This document shows, piece after piece, positions 1 to 7,055 of a stretch of DNA of 8,153 nucleotides. A program made the translations under genes and the position numbers. The stretch spans positions 1 to 8,153 of the forward strand of contig DAMG01000020.1 in the NCBI GenBank assembly GCA_002497025.1, written 5' to 3'. The notes beneath the pieces are model-generated. The model searched no databases and was not told the DNA's origin. It saw only the letters and a list, made by a program, of their open reading frames with translations. The number at the start of each line of letters is the position of its first letter. The stretch's first letter is position 1. This DNA is from Euryarchaeota archaeon UBA126. GTDB taxonomy: Archaea > Thermoplasmatota > Poseidoniia > Poseidoniales > Thalassarchaeaceae.

Positions 1-774
1 TTCTTTCTTGCCATTTAATCGGTCTGTAATCATCTCAATGATGACTGGGGTTGATATTACTATAGCCACCATAACAGCAAGATTACTCCAAGAATTAGAA
101 GTGACTTGACCGTCTGTGCCACTAGCATAGAGTTTCACAGCACCTACCCAAGGGATTTCCAATGAAGCGACACCAATAATCCACTCATCCTTGATTGCGG
201 TAACCAACTCACCATTTTCATCAGTTAGTGATTGCTGATCGTATTGGCAGCCGTTGCTCCATCGATTATCTCCTGTGGTAATGTAGCCTTCATGTTGAGG
301 AACCCAATTACTAACCGTTAGTTTCGAATTACCATGGTAGCAATCGTAATCTAATTCCACGGTAATTGAATCTGCGGCTACAATATCTGTTCCTGGTACG
401 TCCCAACCTCCGTTAGGATTCTCTACAGCTTTGAATAAAGCACGATGAATTACAGGAGTATCGCTGCCACCATTCTTCCTGAATATGATCACATCTCCGG
501 GCATTCCATGAGTTTCGTAACCCTCGTGCTTACCACCAATTTGTGTTGCTTCTGCAAAGGTGATTATTTGGTGGCGGTCAGGAGACATTACTAGGACTAA
601 GTCACCTGGGTCTATTGCCCCAACAGAACCTTGCTCAGGGTCATGCATCATCGAACCAGATTCGACCACGACCATAGGTGGATAAGTGCCAGTTGCAATA
701 GTCATCGAGCCCAATAGAAGTATGACCAATCCTATTGCAAGACTTGCCTCTCGCTTGAGTACTTGAATATCCAC
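1..774 (-). CDS. Signal peptidase I, archaeal/ER (S26B, Sec11-like) type, C-terminus cut by the window edge
   Basis: This is a membrane protease that removes signal peptides from proteins exported through Sec; 258 residues are visible and no stop is reached. An N-terminal membrane helix lies at about residues 9-28. It is followed by the SGSM box (catalytic Ser41), the GDLVLV box (58-63), a GDVIIF...VIHR box in which His110 takes the place of the bacterial general-base Lys, and TTGDNR with Asp169. These are the conserved boxes of the Ser-His S26B family. A second hydrophobic stretch at about 231-251 suggests a C-terminal anchor. Two GTG starts are possible, at 780 and 774. I chose 774 because GGAGG lies 7 bases ahead of it, whereas the 780 start would sit almost on top of that SD. 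It directly follows the four-helix membrane protein gene and is probably cotranscribed with it. The family is certain from the motifs; the exact start is less so. Confidence 0.9.
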   Translation of the reverse strand, partial: MDIQVLKREASLAIGLVILLLGSMTIATGTYPPMVVVESGSMMHDPEQGSVGAIDPGDLVLVMSPDRHQIITFAEATQIGGKHEGYETHGMPGDVIIFRKNGGSDTPVIHRALFKAVENPNGGWDVPGTDIVAADSITVELDYDCYHGNSKLTVSNWVPQHEGYITTGDNRWSNGCQYDQQSLTDENGELVTAIKDEWIIGVASLEIPWVGAVKLYASGTDGQVTSNSWSNLAVMVAIVISTPVIIEMITDRLNGKKE

Positions 775-776
775 AA

Positions 777-1718
777 TCACTCCTCCTCAATGTGAGTCGG
801 TGCCTTGCTAATTTCAGTATCAGACGAGTCTTCCAGATTAGCAGGTCTAGTCAAAAACACCATGGTCAAAGAGGCAGTGGCGAGGAGGAGACTAACTCCA
901 TCAAAATGGGGAGCGGTTGAGTGAATCGAAGAGTCTCCAGCAAGCCATAGGGTTAGATCTACGGTGAATTCCCTAGGGCCACCTCCCTGTTTAGCGAGGC
1001 CAAAAATCATGTTGTAAAGCAAGAGGGCGGCACTAATTGATGTGAAACCTAGAATTGTACGATTTGCATCTCTGTCCCGCAAAATCTTGGCCCCAGGAAG
1101 CAATGTTGACAATCGAGAGTTTGTGGTATTCCACCAAGTGTTAGAATATGTGGAAGAATCGTTTGAATTAGATTCTAAAGAAATTTCATCCCAAGGCTCA
1201 GATACTCTTTCTACGGAATTTTCAGATATCTCCGTCATGGATTCTATTGACCTTGCTCCTGCAGGTTTAATGTGTCTAAATCTGGAACCGACTTTAATCC
1301 CCAATTCATTGTAAAGTCTCACAAGATGGGATTGGTAGCCTGGCCCAAGCATATCTGCGGCCTCCTCCGCCTCCTTACGCCGCCTGAGAACCTCTGGCCG
1401 GGAATCCAGGAGAAGTATTTCGTCAAGGGCAGCCTTGTGACCAAGGTAAACCATAAATTCCGGTACCATCCAGAATGCTAGAGCTCCTCCAACGATTAAA
1501 CCAAGCCAACTCCAAGGAACCCACATTTCCTTTGAGTCGTCTGTCGTACCACCTAAGACAAACAAGAATAGAATACCCCAGATTGTTGCGGCGAGAGATA
1601 GTATTGTCAAAGACGAAACTATTCGGAAATGGTTGTCTTTCTGACCCATCCACCATCGCTGGAAGGTGTTCGTCAGAAGCTTGAGCGGCCCTGCCATCGC
1701 CCACTGGGTTCCGCTCAT
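777..1718 (-). CDS. Unrecognised four-helix membrane protein upstream of signal peptidase
   Basis: I do not recognise this 313-residue protein. Four hydrophobic segments are visible, at about 33-57, 68-92, 222-241 and 272-290. Between the second and third lies a soluble region of about 130 residues. Its first half is charged and probably helical (about 94-150, with a run of Arg/Lys/Glu near 111-121). Its second half (about 158-205) is rich in Ser, Asn, Thr and Glu and looks disordered. The C-terminal tail is acidic and ends in three Glu. The positive residues before helix 1 suggest a cytoplasmic N-terminus. Start ATG 1718 has only a weak AGGGA ahead of it, and an in-frame ATG seven codons on (1697) is an alternative. 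Its stop is 2 bases from the preferred start of the signal peptidase gene, so the two are probably one transcript. A role linked to secretion or envelope processing is only a guess from position. Confidence 0.75.
   Translation of the reverse strand: MSGTQWAMAGPLKLLTNTFQRWWMGQKDNHFRIVSSLTILSLAATIWGILFLFVLGGTTDDSKEMWVPWSWLGLIVGGALAFWMVPEFMVYLGHKAALDEILLLDSRPEVLRRRKEAEEAADMLGPGYQSHLVRLYNELGIKVGSRFRHIKPAGARSIESMTEISENSVERVSEPWDEISLESNSNDSSTYSNTWWNTTNSRLSTLLPGAKILRDRDANRTILGFTSISAALLLYNMIFGLAKQGGGPREFTVDLTLWLAGDSSIHSTAPHFDGVSLLLATASLTMVFLTRPANLEDSSDTEISKAPTHIEEE
782..788 (-). promoter_or_regulatory. Shine-Dalgarno sequence for the signal peptidase gene
   Basis: GAGGAGG on the minus strand lies inside the last codons of the upstream membrane protein gene. 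The spacing is 7 bases to the GTG at 774 but only about 1 base to the alternative GTG at 780. The latter would overlap the upstream stop codon as GTGA. The spacing therefore favours the inner start. Confidence 0.6.
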
Positions 1719-1756
1719 GGATTATGTCCCTTGTCGCGTAACGTTCCAATGGATTC

Positions 1757-2947
1757 ATGTTTAAATCAATCTGCCGTGCCCTCATGAATCGTACAGTCAA
1801 TGCTGCATTAATCGCTCTAGTCTTGTTTATTTCTGGCTGCACATCACCATCCCCTCCTGATATGGATAATGATGGTATTTCTGACGAAGAGGACCAAGAT
1901 ATTGATGGAGACGGATTCAATAACACATTAGAGATAAATTGCAATAGTGACCCTCAAAAAAACACTTCAATACCTTCAGATATCGATAACGATGGCATAT
2001 GTGATACTGTAGATTTGGATATTGATGGAGATGGTTTACCCAACGATTGGGAAGAAGAGAGAGGCTTTGATCCGCGTGACGCGGAAAGTAAGATCACCTG
2101 CCATGGACGAAGTGAATATTGTCTTAGGAACTATGATGATTTCACATTTGCAGAATCACACAATTCATTTTCCACACCTGAAGATGGAATTATTGCGGGA
2201 ATAAATCATTTAACTGGTCTAGAAAGTCAATGGAATGACGGCATAAGAGCATTTATGCTAGACCCGTATCATCCTTCTGAATTACAAAATGATAAGGAAG
2301 ATATTGTGTTTTGTCATGCCATAGGTGTCGCAAATGCTCCTCCGTGCTTGTTTGGAAGTGTAGACGCATTCTCTTGGTTGAGGGATCTAGGATCTCTACA
2401 CAACAACAGCACCGGAGATGTCGTCAGTCTGTTAATTCAAAATCACAGAGTTCCCGGTGAACATTTAGAATATCTTTTCAATGAAACCGGAATTTTAGAT
2501 AGAGCATTCATCCATGAATTAGGCACTCCATGGCCATCAATCGGTGACATGGCTTTAGCAAAAATCGATGTTGTAATCTATATTGAACTTGAATACGAAG
2601 AAAATTTTTCTAAATTATTACCGGCTTGGAAACATACTTGGGATACGCCTTATGGCGAATCCGAACAGGAGGAGATGTCTTGCAATCTAGGAAGAGGAGA
2701 TTCAGCCCAACCTGTTTGGCATATGAATAACTGGCTGAGTACTTTCGGTCTTGCTGATGCAAATAAAGCAGCACAGGTGAACGATTACGAAACTCTGTTG
2801 AATAGGGCTTTGTTATGTTGGGAGGAGGTTGGAAATAGGCCAACTTTCATTGCAGTTGATTACTGGGAACAAGGAGAACTGACGAATGTTACAATAACTC
2901 TCAATAAAATGGAACACTGGACAGATGAAATTCCTCTTCACCCTTGA
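1757..2947 (+). CDS. Lipoprotein with calcium-loop repeats and a PI-PLC X-like phosphodiesterase domain
   Basis: This is an exported, lipid-anchored protein of 396 residues, probably a phosphodiesterase acting on an inositol-phosphate or other phosphodiester headgroup outside the cell. The signal peptide ends in a lipobox, FISGC, with Cys28 the expected lipidated residue. Residues 35-114 carry two 40-residue repeats with DxDNDG and DxDGDG loops, as in thrombospondin type 3 calcium-binding repeats. Residues about 125-385 resemble the PLC-like TIM barrel: SHNS with His135, QWNDGIR with Arg164, Asp169, a second His in FCH (His187), a GDVVSLLIQ strand (220-228) and VDYWEQGE (367-374) near the end. 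His135 and His187 correspond to the two catalytic His of the family. Eight further Cys suggest disulfides, as expected outside the cell. ATG 1784 (residue 10) is an alternative start that gives a shorter signal peptide; neither start has an SD. The gene is AT-rich compared with its neighbours. The substrate is unknown. Confidence 0.8.
   Translation: MFKSICRALMNRTVNAALIALVLFISGCTSPSPPDMDNDGISDEEDQDIDGDGFNNTLEINCNSDPQKNTSIPSDIDNDGICDTVDLDIDGDGLPNDWEEERGFDPRDAESKITCHGRSEYCLRNYDDFTFAESHNSFSTPEDGIIAGINHLTGLESQWNDGIRAFMLDPYHPSELQNDKEDIVFCHAIGVANAPPCLFGSVDAFSWLRDLGSLHNNSTGDVVSLLIQNHRVPGEHLEYLFNETGILDRAFIHELGTPWPSIGDMALAKIDVVIYIELEYEENFSKLLPAWKHTWDTPYGESEQEEMSCNLGRGDSAQPVWHMNNWLSTFGLADANKAAQVNDYETLLNRALLCWEEVGNRPTFIAVDYWEQGELTNVTITLNKMEHWTDEIPLHP
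1758..1767. promoter_or_regulatory. TATA-like element in the divergent intergenic region
   Basis: GTTTAAATC contains the self-complementary core TTTAAA (1760-1765), the only AT-only run of this kind between the two divergent genes. Read leftward, it lies about 44 bases ahead of the ATG at 1718. Read rightward, it lies about 21 bases ahead of the in-frame ATG at 1784. It could serve one or both directions as an archaeal box A, but the rightward spacing is a little short and no BRE is evident. Confidence 0.3.
1859..2098 (+). repeat. Two tandem 120-base units encoding calcium-binding loops
   Basis: Units 1859-1978 and 1979-2098 encode residues 35-74 and 75-114 of the lipoprotein. The best-matched parts are 1859-1883 against 1979-2003, and 1898-1914 against 2018-2034. 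The latter pair differ at one base of 17. Both units place D-P at the same offset (residues 65-66 and 105-106). The second halves have diverged, so this is an old in-frame duplication. Confidence 0.75.
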
Positions 2948-3019
2948 TTTGTATTACGAAAAACGAACACCAACCTAGAACCAATCTATTCATGTTGGTC
3001 GGTCTTTGCCTTCATCCTA

Positions 3020-6000
3020 ATGCTCACCCCGGCTGTTCAACTCCTTCACCCGCAAGTGCGGGAATTAGTTGAGCAGCGAGGCTGGAAATTGACTCCAGTG
3101 CAAGAGGCTGCAACCGAAGATTTAGTTGAGGGAGAGAACCGAATTTTAGTCGCGCCAACGGGTAGCGGAAAAACAGAAGCGGCGGTTCTTCCAATTGCTT
3201 CGAGAGCCCTAAAAGAAGAATGGAGTTCTCTCTCGATACTCTATATTACACCCCTTAGAGCATTAAACCGAGATATAGATAGGCGATTGGCCAACTTACT
3301 CGAACCACTTGGAATAAGTGTAGGACTACGCCACGGTGACACCAGCCAAAAAGAGAGAACTAAGCAATCTAAGAATCCTCCAAATTTGCTAGTCACAACT
3401 CCTGAGACTGCTCAGATAATGTTGCTGGGAAGCCGTTTGAGAAAGCACTTAGCTGGAGTAAAGGCTGTTATTCTGGACGAAGTTCACGATTTAGCCGCAA
3501 GTGAGAGGGGAGCACAACTTCTAATCGGACTTGAGAGAATTTCTGCCTTGGAGGGAAATAGTGGAAGATTCCAGAGAGTAGGCCTTTCAGCCACTGTTGG
3601 CAATCCAGACGAGGTTGCGAATTGGATGTCGGACGGGGCAAAACCGATTTTTGGTCCGGCACCGAGAACCACCAAGGTAACCGTACATCGAGAAACTCCT
3701 ACTGCCGAAGATGACCTATTAGCAGGTGAATGGGCGATTTCTCCAAAATCTATTGCCGCATTACGGCATCTTGCTCAAACACTCATTGAAGACTCACCTT
3801 CTCTAGTTTTCGTGAACTCAAGATCTACCGCGGAAACGGTTGCTCAAAGACTGGCTTCGATTGTTCCTGAAATCCAAGTTGGTGTCCATCATGGAAGCCT
3901 CGCAGCAGAAACTCGGCGGGAGATGGAAGAAGCTCTTCGGGCTGGTGAATTACATGGATTAATTTGCACTTCAAGCCTTGAATTGGGTATTGATATCGGT
4001 AGCATTCGAAGAGTCCACCAATTGAACAGCCCGAGGGCTGTTGACAGAATGTTGCAACGAGTCGGGCGAGCTGAGCATCATCTGGGAGGAACAGGAAGAG
4101 GAGATATCTTGGCTTGGGAAATTGACGATATCGCAGAGTGTGCAGTAATTGCAAGACGTGCAATGGCTGGTGAATTAGAGGGGGTTGAATGGAGATACGA
4201 TCCGGCCATTGTCGCTGCGAATCAATTTCTTCAAATGGCTGCGGAAAGAAGTGTTGTTTCTTTATCTCAGGCTACTGAATTACTAAAACGCTCGACTATT
4301 TTTCCACAATGGACCGAAGAAGATACACTAGCAGTACTACGAGTTTTAGACGATAGGTGGCTACTTAGATTAATCGAAAAGCCAAGGCAATCAGACCCAA
4401 CAATTTGGCATCCAAAACTATGGAACGGTTTGGCTAAGAAAGCAAACGTCGGTGCAAGGCCTGCAGATTTAGTACCGGAGGAAAGGCCTCCTTGGGATGA
4501 GGAATATGAAGATACTCAGAAGTCGCGTTGGCGAAGAGCAATGGTTCAACACTTGCCGGAGTCTCTTAGTTCTGGATGGTTTTCACCCGCCGGAAAATTA
4601 GGTAGAAATCGTACCGAACATATCTCTATGATTCCTGACGAAATTGCCTACAAAGTCCGTGATGCTGTAACTAGAGGGATTTTGGGTTCTGTCGATGAAG
4701 CCTTCGTACTTTCTCTGAATGATGTAGGTGAAGATGATGCTGGTCGGCCAAGAAGATTCGTTATGGCTGGTCGAACTTGGATGATTGTCGATGCTGACCC
4801 TGAACAAAGTGAATTGTTGGTTGCTCCCGTAAAGGATACTGGAGAGGCGCCGGTATGGGCAGGGGAATTGCCCCCAGTGCCAATCGAAGTGGCTCTGGAA
4901 GTCGGTAGATTGAGGAGAAGTGCCGCAAATGCAATTGGAGTAATGGATGCAAGAAAAGGGGACATCGATTTCGAAAATTACCCTCTGTCAGAGGTTGCCA
5001 GAGCAGACTTATTGAATGCGGTTGCAGAACACATAGATGCGACGGAAAAATTGCCTACTGATACCACCTTAACTATCGAAAGTAGAGACAACGCTGTTGT
5101 CTTGAATACCTGTCGAGGGAGTAAAATAAACGAGACTTTGGCTCACTTCATTCAAGCGATGGGATCGATGCGTGAAGGTAAGATGGGCACTACTCTAATC
5201 GACCCATATCGAATAGCTTTCCAAGTCCCAGGAACTACCGCTGCTCATGTTATTGAATGGTTGACTACAACCTCCCCTGATGCTCTTGAAGCCGTCCTTA
5301 GGATGACAATTCCGAATGGCAGAGCACTTAGATGGAGGATGGTACAAGTGGCTAGGAAAATGGGGGTTTTGCAGAAGGCAGCCGACCCACGTCGAGTCAA
5401 TATGCAAGGTCTAATGCAGAGATATCGAGGCACTCCAGTTGTTGAGGAAGCCCTATCAAAATTATTCCATGAAAGAATGGATATTGAAGGAACAATGGAT
5501 CTAATTCGAGATATTCAACAAGGTGAATTGGAGATTTTCCATACTCCTAGTGGTCCACTTGGACTATCGGCAAAATCTGAAAGAGACTTGTTGCTACCTG
5601 CGTGGTCAGATGAACAACTTCGGGAAAGATTGGAGACTCGGCTGTTGGCTGAACGCGCAGTCTTAATCTGTCTCAATTGCAAAGAAAAGTCACGAAGCAG
5701 AGTTGGTCGCATGCAACAGCGTATCGAGCCTTGTGGGAAATGTGGCGGTACTATGCGAGCTTGCTCTCCTGAGCGCATGGAATCTATGCTAACCGGCTGG
5801 GTAACTAGCGAAGACCCGAAAGAACGTGCAAGAATGCAGAAGAATGCAGAACTAATTCAAACTCATGGACACGATGCTGTTCTAGCCTTGATGGGTAGGG
5901 GAGTTGGTGAGGAAACCGCAACTAGATTATTGAGAGGTCTATCTCGTGGAAACCGAGTCGCATTACTCCGCGCCATACACAATGCAGAACTGCAATATGC

Positions 6001-6025
6001 CAAGACTAGGCGCTATTGGAATTAG
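3020..6025 (+). CDS. Lhr-family superfamily 2 ATP-dependent helicase with C-terminal Cys cluster
   Basis: This 1001-residue ATP-driven nucleic-acid helicase is of the Lhr family, linked in other archaea and bacteria to DNA repair/recombination and RNA handling. All SF2 motifs are present: the Q-motif region TPVQ (25-28), Walker A APTGSGKT (45-52), Ia TPLRAL (77-82), Ib TTPET (126-130), DEVH (153-156), SAT (190-192), LVFVNSRS (262-269), motif V SSLELGIDIG (318-327) and motif VI QRVGRAEHH (346-354). Behind the two RecA domains come a winged-helix-like region (about 395-455) and the long Lhr-specific part. Near the end lie CxxC (Cys884, Cys887) and CxxC (Cys905, Cys908), probably a zinc site, with Cys915 just after. 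A helix-hairpin-helix-like GRGVGEETATRLL follows at 959-971. The reading frame is intact. There is no SD before the ATG and no convincing TATA box in the 72 bases upstream. The kinase-like gene follows after 13 bases. The family is secure; the choice between DNA and RNA substrates is not. Confidence 0.93.
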   Translation: MLTPAVQLLHPQVRELVEQRGWKLTPVQEAATEDLVEGENRILVAPTGSGKTEAAVLPIASRALKEEWSSLSILYITPLRALNRDIDRRLANLLEPLGISVGLRHGDTSQKERTKQSKNPPNLLVTTPETAQIMLLGSRLRKHLAGVKAVILDEVHDLAASERGAQLLIGLERISALEGNSGRFQRVGLSATVGNPDEVANWMSDGAKPIFGPAPRTTKVTVHRETPTAEDDLLAGEWAISPKSIAALRHLAQTLIEDSPSLVFVNSRSTAETVAQRLASIVPEIQVGVHHGSLAAETRREMEEALRAGELHGLICTSSLELGIDIGSIRRVHQLNSPRAVDRMLQRVGRAEHHLGGTGRGDILAWEIDDIAECAVIARRAMAGELEGVEWRYDPAIVAANQFLQMAAERSVVSLSQATELLKRSTIFPQWTEEDTLAVLRVLDDRWLLRLIEKPRQSDPTIWHPKLWNGLAKKANVGARPADLVPEERPPWDEEYEDTQKSRWRRAMVQHLPESLSSGWFSPAGKLGRNRTEHISMIPDEIAYKVRDAVTRGILGSVDEAFVLSLNDVGEDDAGRPRRFVMAGRTWMIVDADPEQSELLVAPVKDTGEAPVWAGELPPVPIEVALEVGRLRRSAANAIGVMDARKGDIDFENYPLSEVARADLLNAVAEHIDATEKLPTDTTLTIESRDNAVVLNTCRGSKINETLAHFIQAMGSMREGKMGTTLIDPYRIAFQVPGTTAAHVIEWLTTTSPDALEAVLRMTIPNGRALRWRMVQVARKMGVLQKAADPRRVNMQGLMQRYRGTPVVEEALSKLFHERMDIEGTMDLIRDIQQGELEIFHTPSGPLGLSAKSERDLLLPAWSDEQLRERLETRLLAERAVLICLNCKEKSRSRVGRMQQRIEPCGKCGGTMRACSPERMESMLTGWVTSEDPKERARMQKNAELIQTHGHDAVLALMGRGVGEETATRLLRGLSRGNRVALLRAIHNAELQYAKTRRYWN

Positions 6026-6038
6026 AAAGCGATATTGA

Positions 6039-6605
6039 ATGCCAACCTTTCGGGGTCATGTGCTAATAGGGCTGACTGGACGCTATGCCTCGGGTAAATC
6101 AACCGTGGTCGACTTTCTCGTATCCAAAGGGTTGGCAAGTGAATCATGCTCAGATTCCATACGTGCTCATCTAAAACAGAATGGAATCGAAGAATCGCGA
6201 GAGAATTTAATCAATGGTGGGAATGAATTACGCAGAAGCGGCGGACCCGGTATTCTCGCTGAAATGTTACTTGAGAGGTTAGATGGAAAGAATGCAGTAA
6301 TCGATTCGATAAGAACACCCGGTGAAGTCGAGGCCTTGCAGGAGCGTGATGATTTCATTCTGATCGAAGTTCGTGCAGGAATGGATGCGCGCTGGCAAAG
6401 AGCACAGGTCCGTGCAAGAACAGGAGATATTGTCGATAGAGAAACTTTCTTCGCTAATGAAGAGAAAGAAGCTGTTGCAAAAGATGAATCAGGTCAAGCC
6501 CTCAATGCGACTGCGGCCCTAGCCGATCTCGTACTAGTCAACGATGGAAGCCTTGATGACTTACATTCGGACCTAGAGGAACTCTGGGTCATGCTTTCTG
6601 AATAA
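6039..6605 (+). CDS. P-loop nucleotide-kinase-like protein (UPF0200 / dephospho-CoA-kinase-like)
   Basis: This 188-residue P-loop NTPase is probably a small-molecule kinase. The Walker A GRYASGKS lies at 14-21, and a Walker B-like strand AVIDSIR (86-92) carries Asp89, followed by PGEVEAL. An Arg-rich lid RWQRAQVRAR (118-127) is followed by D130, and ADLVLVN (162-168) leads into GSLDDL, the usual last strand of dephospho-CoA and (deoxy)nucleoside monophosphate kinase folds. This order of motifs fits the archaeal UPF0200 group and also the P-loop domain found fused to dCMP deaminases. It does not prove dephospho-CoA kinase activity. The ATG lies 13 bases after the helicase stop with no SD, so the two are probably one transcript with translational coupling. 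A GTG at codon 8 is a less likely start. Its stop is separated by one base from the stop of the convergent dCMP deaminase. The fold is confident; the substrate is unknown. Confidence 0.82.
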   Translation: MPTFRGHVLIGLTGRYASGKSTVVDFLVSKGLASESCSDSIRAHLKQNGIEESRENLINGGNELRRSGGPGILAEMLLERLDGKNAVIDSIRTPGEVEALQERDDFILIEVRAGMDARWQRAQVRARTGDIVDRETFFANEEKEAVAKDESGQALNATAALADLVLVNDGSLDDLHSDLEELWVMLSE

Positions 6606-6606
6606 A

Positions 6607-7044
6607 TCAGGCCGAGCGATAATTTACTCCGGATTCGGTAAACATACTGGTTGCGATTGCGAAATCTTCCTCCCAGCGCTCGGGAATCTCACAATCTTCA
6701 GGATACACTACTTCCCTAACGCCGGCTTGAATCAAAGAACGGGCGCACCGTGAGCACGGTGGCCAGGTAACATAGGCAGTACAATCCTTGAGTGAAATAC
6801 CAATTCGAGCCGCGTGCATGATTGCATTTTCTTCGGCATGACAAATCATTGGATACTTCTGACTACGGTCGTTAAGTCTAGCAGCGGTATCTTCGATTCC
6901 TCTTGGAAATCCATTGAATCCGGTTGAACGAACTTCTCTATCTTCTCCGACCACAACACAGCCGACCTTGGTAGAAGGGTCCTTCGACCAGTCTGAGATA
7001 TGTTTTGCAAGGTCAAGAAAACGTGCATCCCACTTCAAACTCAT
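6607..7044 (-). CDS. Deoxycytidylate (dCMP) deaminase
   Basis: This 145-residue zinc enzyme converts dCMP to dUMP, the substrate of thymidylate synthase. The zinc site is complete: HAEENAI with His69 and catalytic Glu71, and PPCSRC with Cys97 and Cys100. GFNGFPRGIED (42-52) is the characteristic segment of dCMP deaminases that recognises the nucleotide, and it argues against a tRNA adenosine or free cytidine deaminase. The length is normal for the single-domain enzyme. The ATG is preceded by GAGGTG five bases away. It is the last gene of a minus-strand cluster, 9 bases after the small membrane protein and downstream of a FolC-type gene. The cluster fits thymidylate supply, since dUMP and reduced folates are both needed there. 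It faces a P-loop kinase-like gene with one base between the stop codons. Confidence 0.93.
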   Translation of the reverse strand: MSLKWDARFLDLAKHISDWSKDPSTKVGCVVVGEDREVRSTGFNGFPRGIEDTAARLNDRSQKYPMICHAEENAIMHAARIGISLKDCTAYVTWPPCSRCARSLIQAGVREVVYPEDCEIPERWEEDFAIATSMFTESGVNYRSA

Positions 7045-7049
7045 GATTC

Positions 7050-7055
7050 CACCTC
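7050..7055 (-). promoter_or_regulatory. Shine-Dalgarno sequence for dCMP deaminase
   Basis: GAGGTG on the minus strand overlaps the TGA stop of the preceding small membrane protein gene and lies 5 bases from the ATG at 7044. It matches the archaeal anti-SD well and suggests translational coupling between the two genes. Confidence 0.7.

Noticed and set aside
1423..1944. A 173-residue minus-strand open frame spanning the divergent intergenic region
   Set aside because: It overlaps both the membrane protein gene and the lipoprotein signal peptide, has no recognisable domain, and its composition looks like a shadow frame.
2948..3019. A promoter for the helicase in the 72-base gap (CTATTCAT near 2986-2993)
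   Set aside because: The spacing to the ATG at 3020 is about right for a leaderless start, but the match to a TATA box is too weak to annotate.
3825..4163. A minus-strand open frame of 112 residues within the helicase gene
   Set aside because: It is fully antisense to helicase motifs IV-VI and shows no features of its own.
6598..6612. A transcription terminator between the convergent genes
   Set aside because: The stop codons are one base apart and there is no T-run or hairpin at the junction.
6039..7044. An antiphage deaminase defence module made of the kinase-like gene and dCMP deaminase
   Set aside because: The genes are convergent and separate, the deaminase is a normal housekeeping-length dCMP deaminase, and no other defence gene or non-coding inhibitor RNA is visible.
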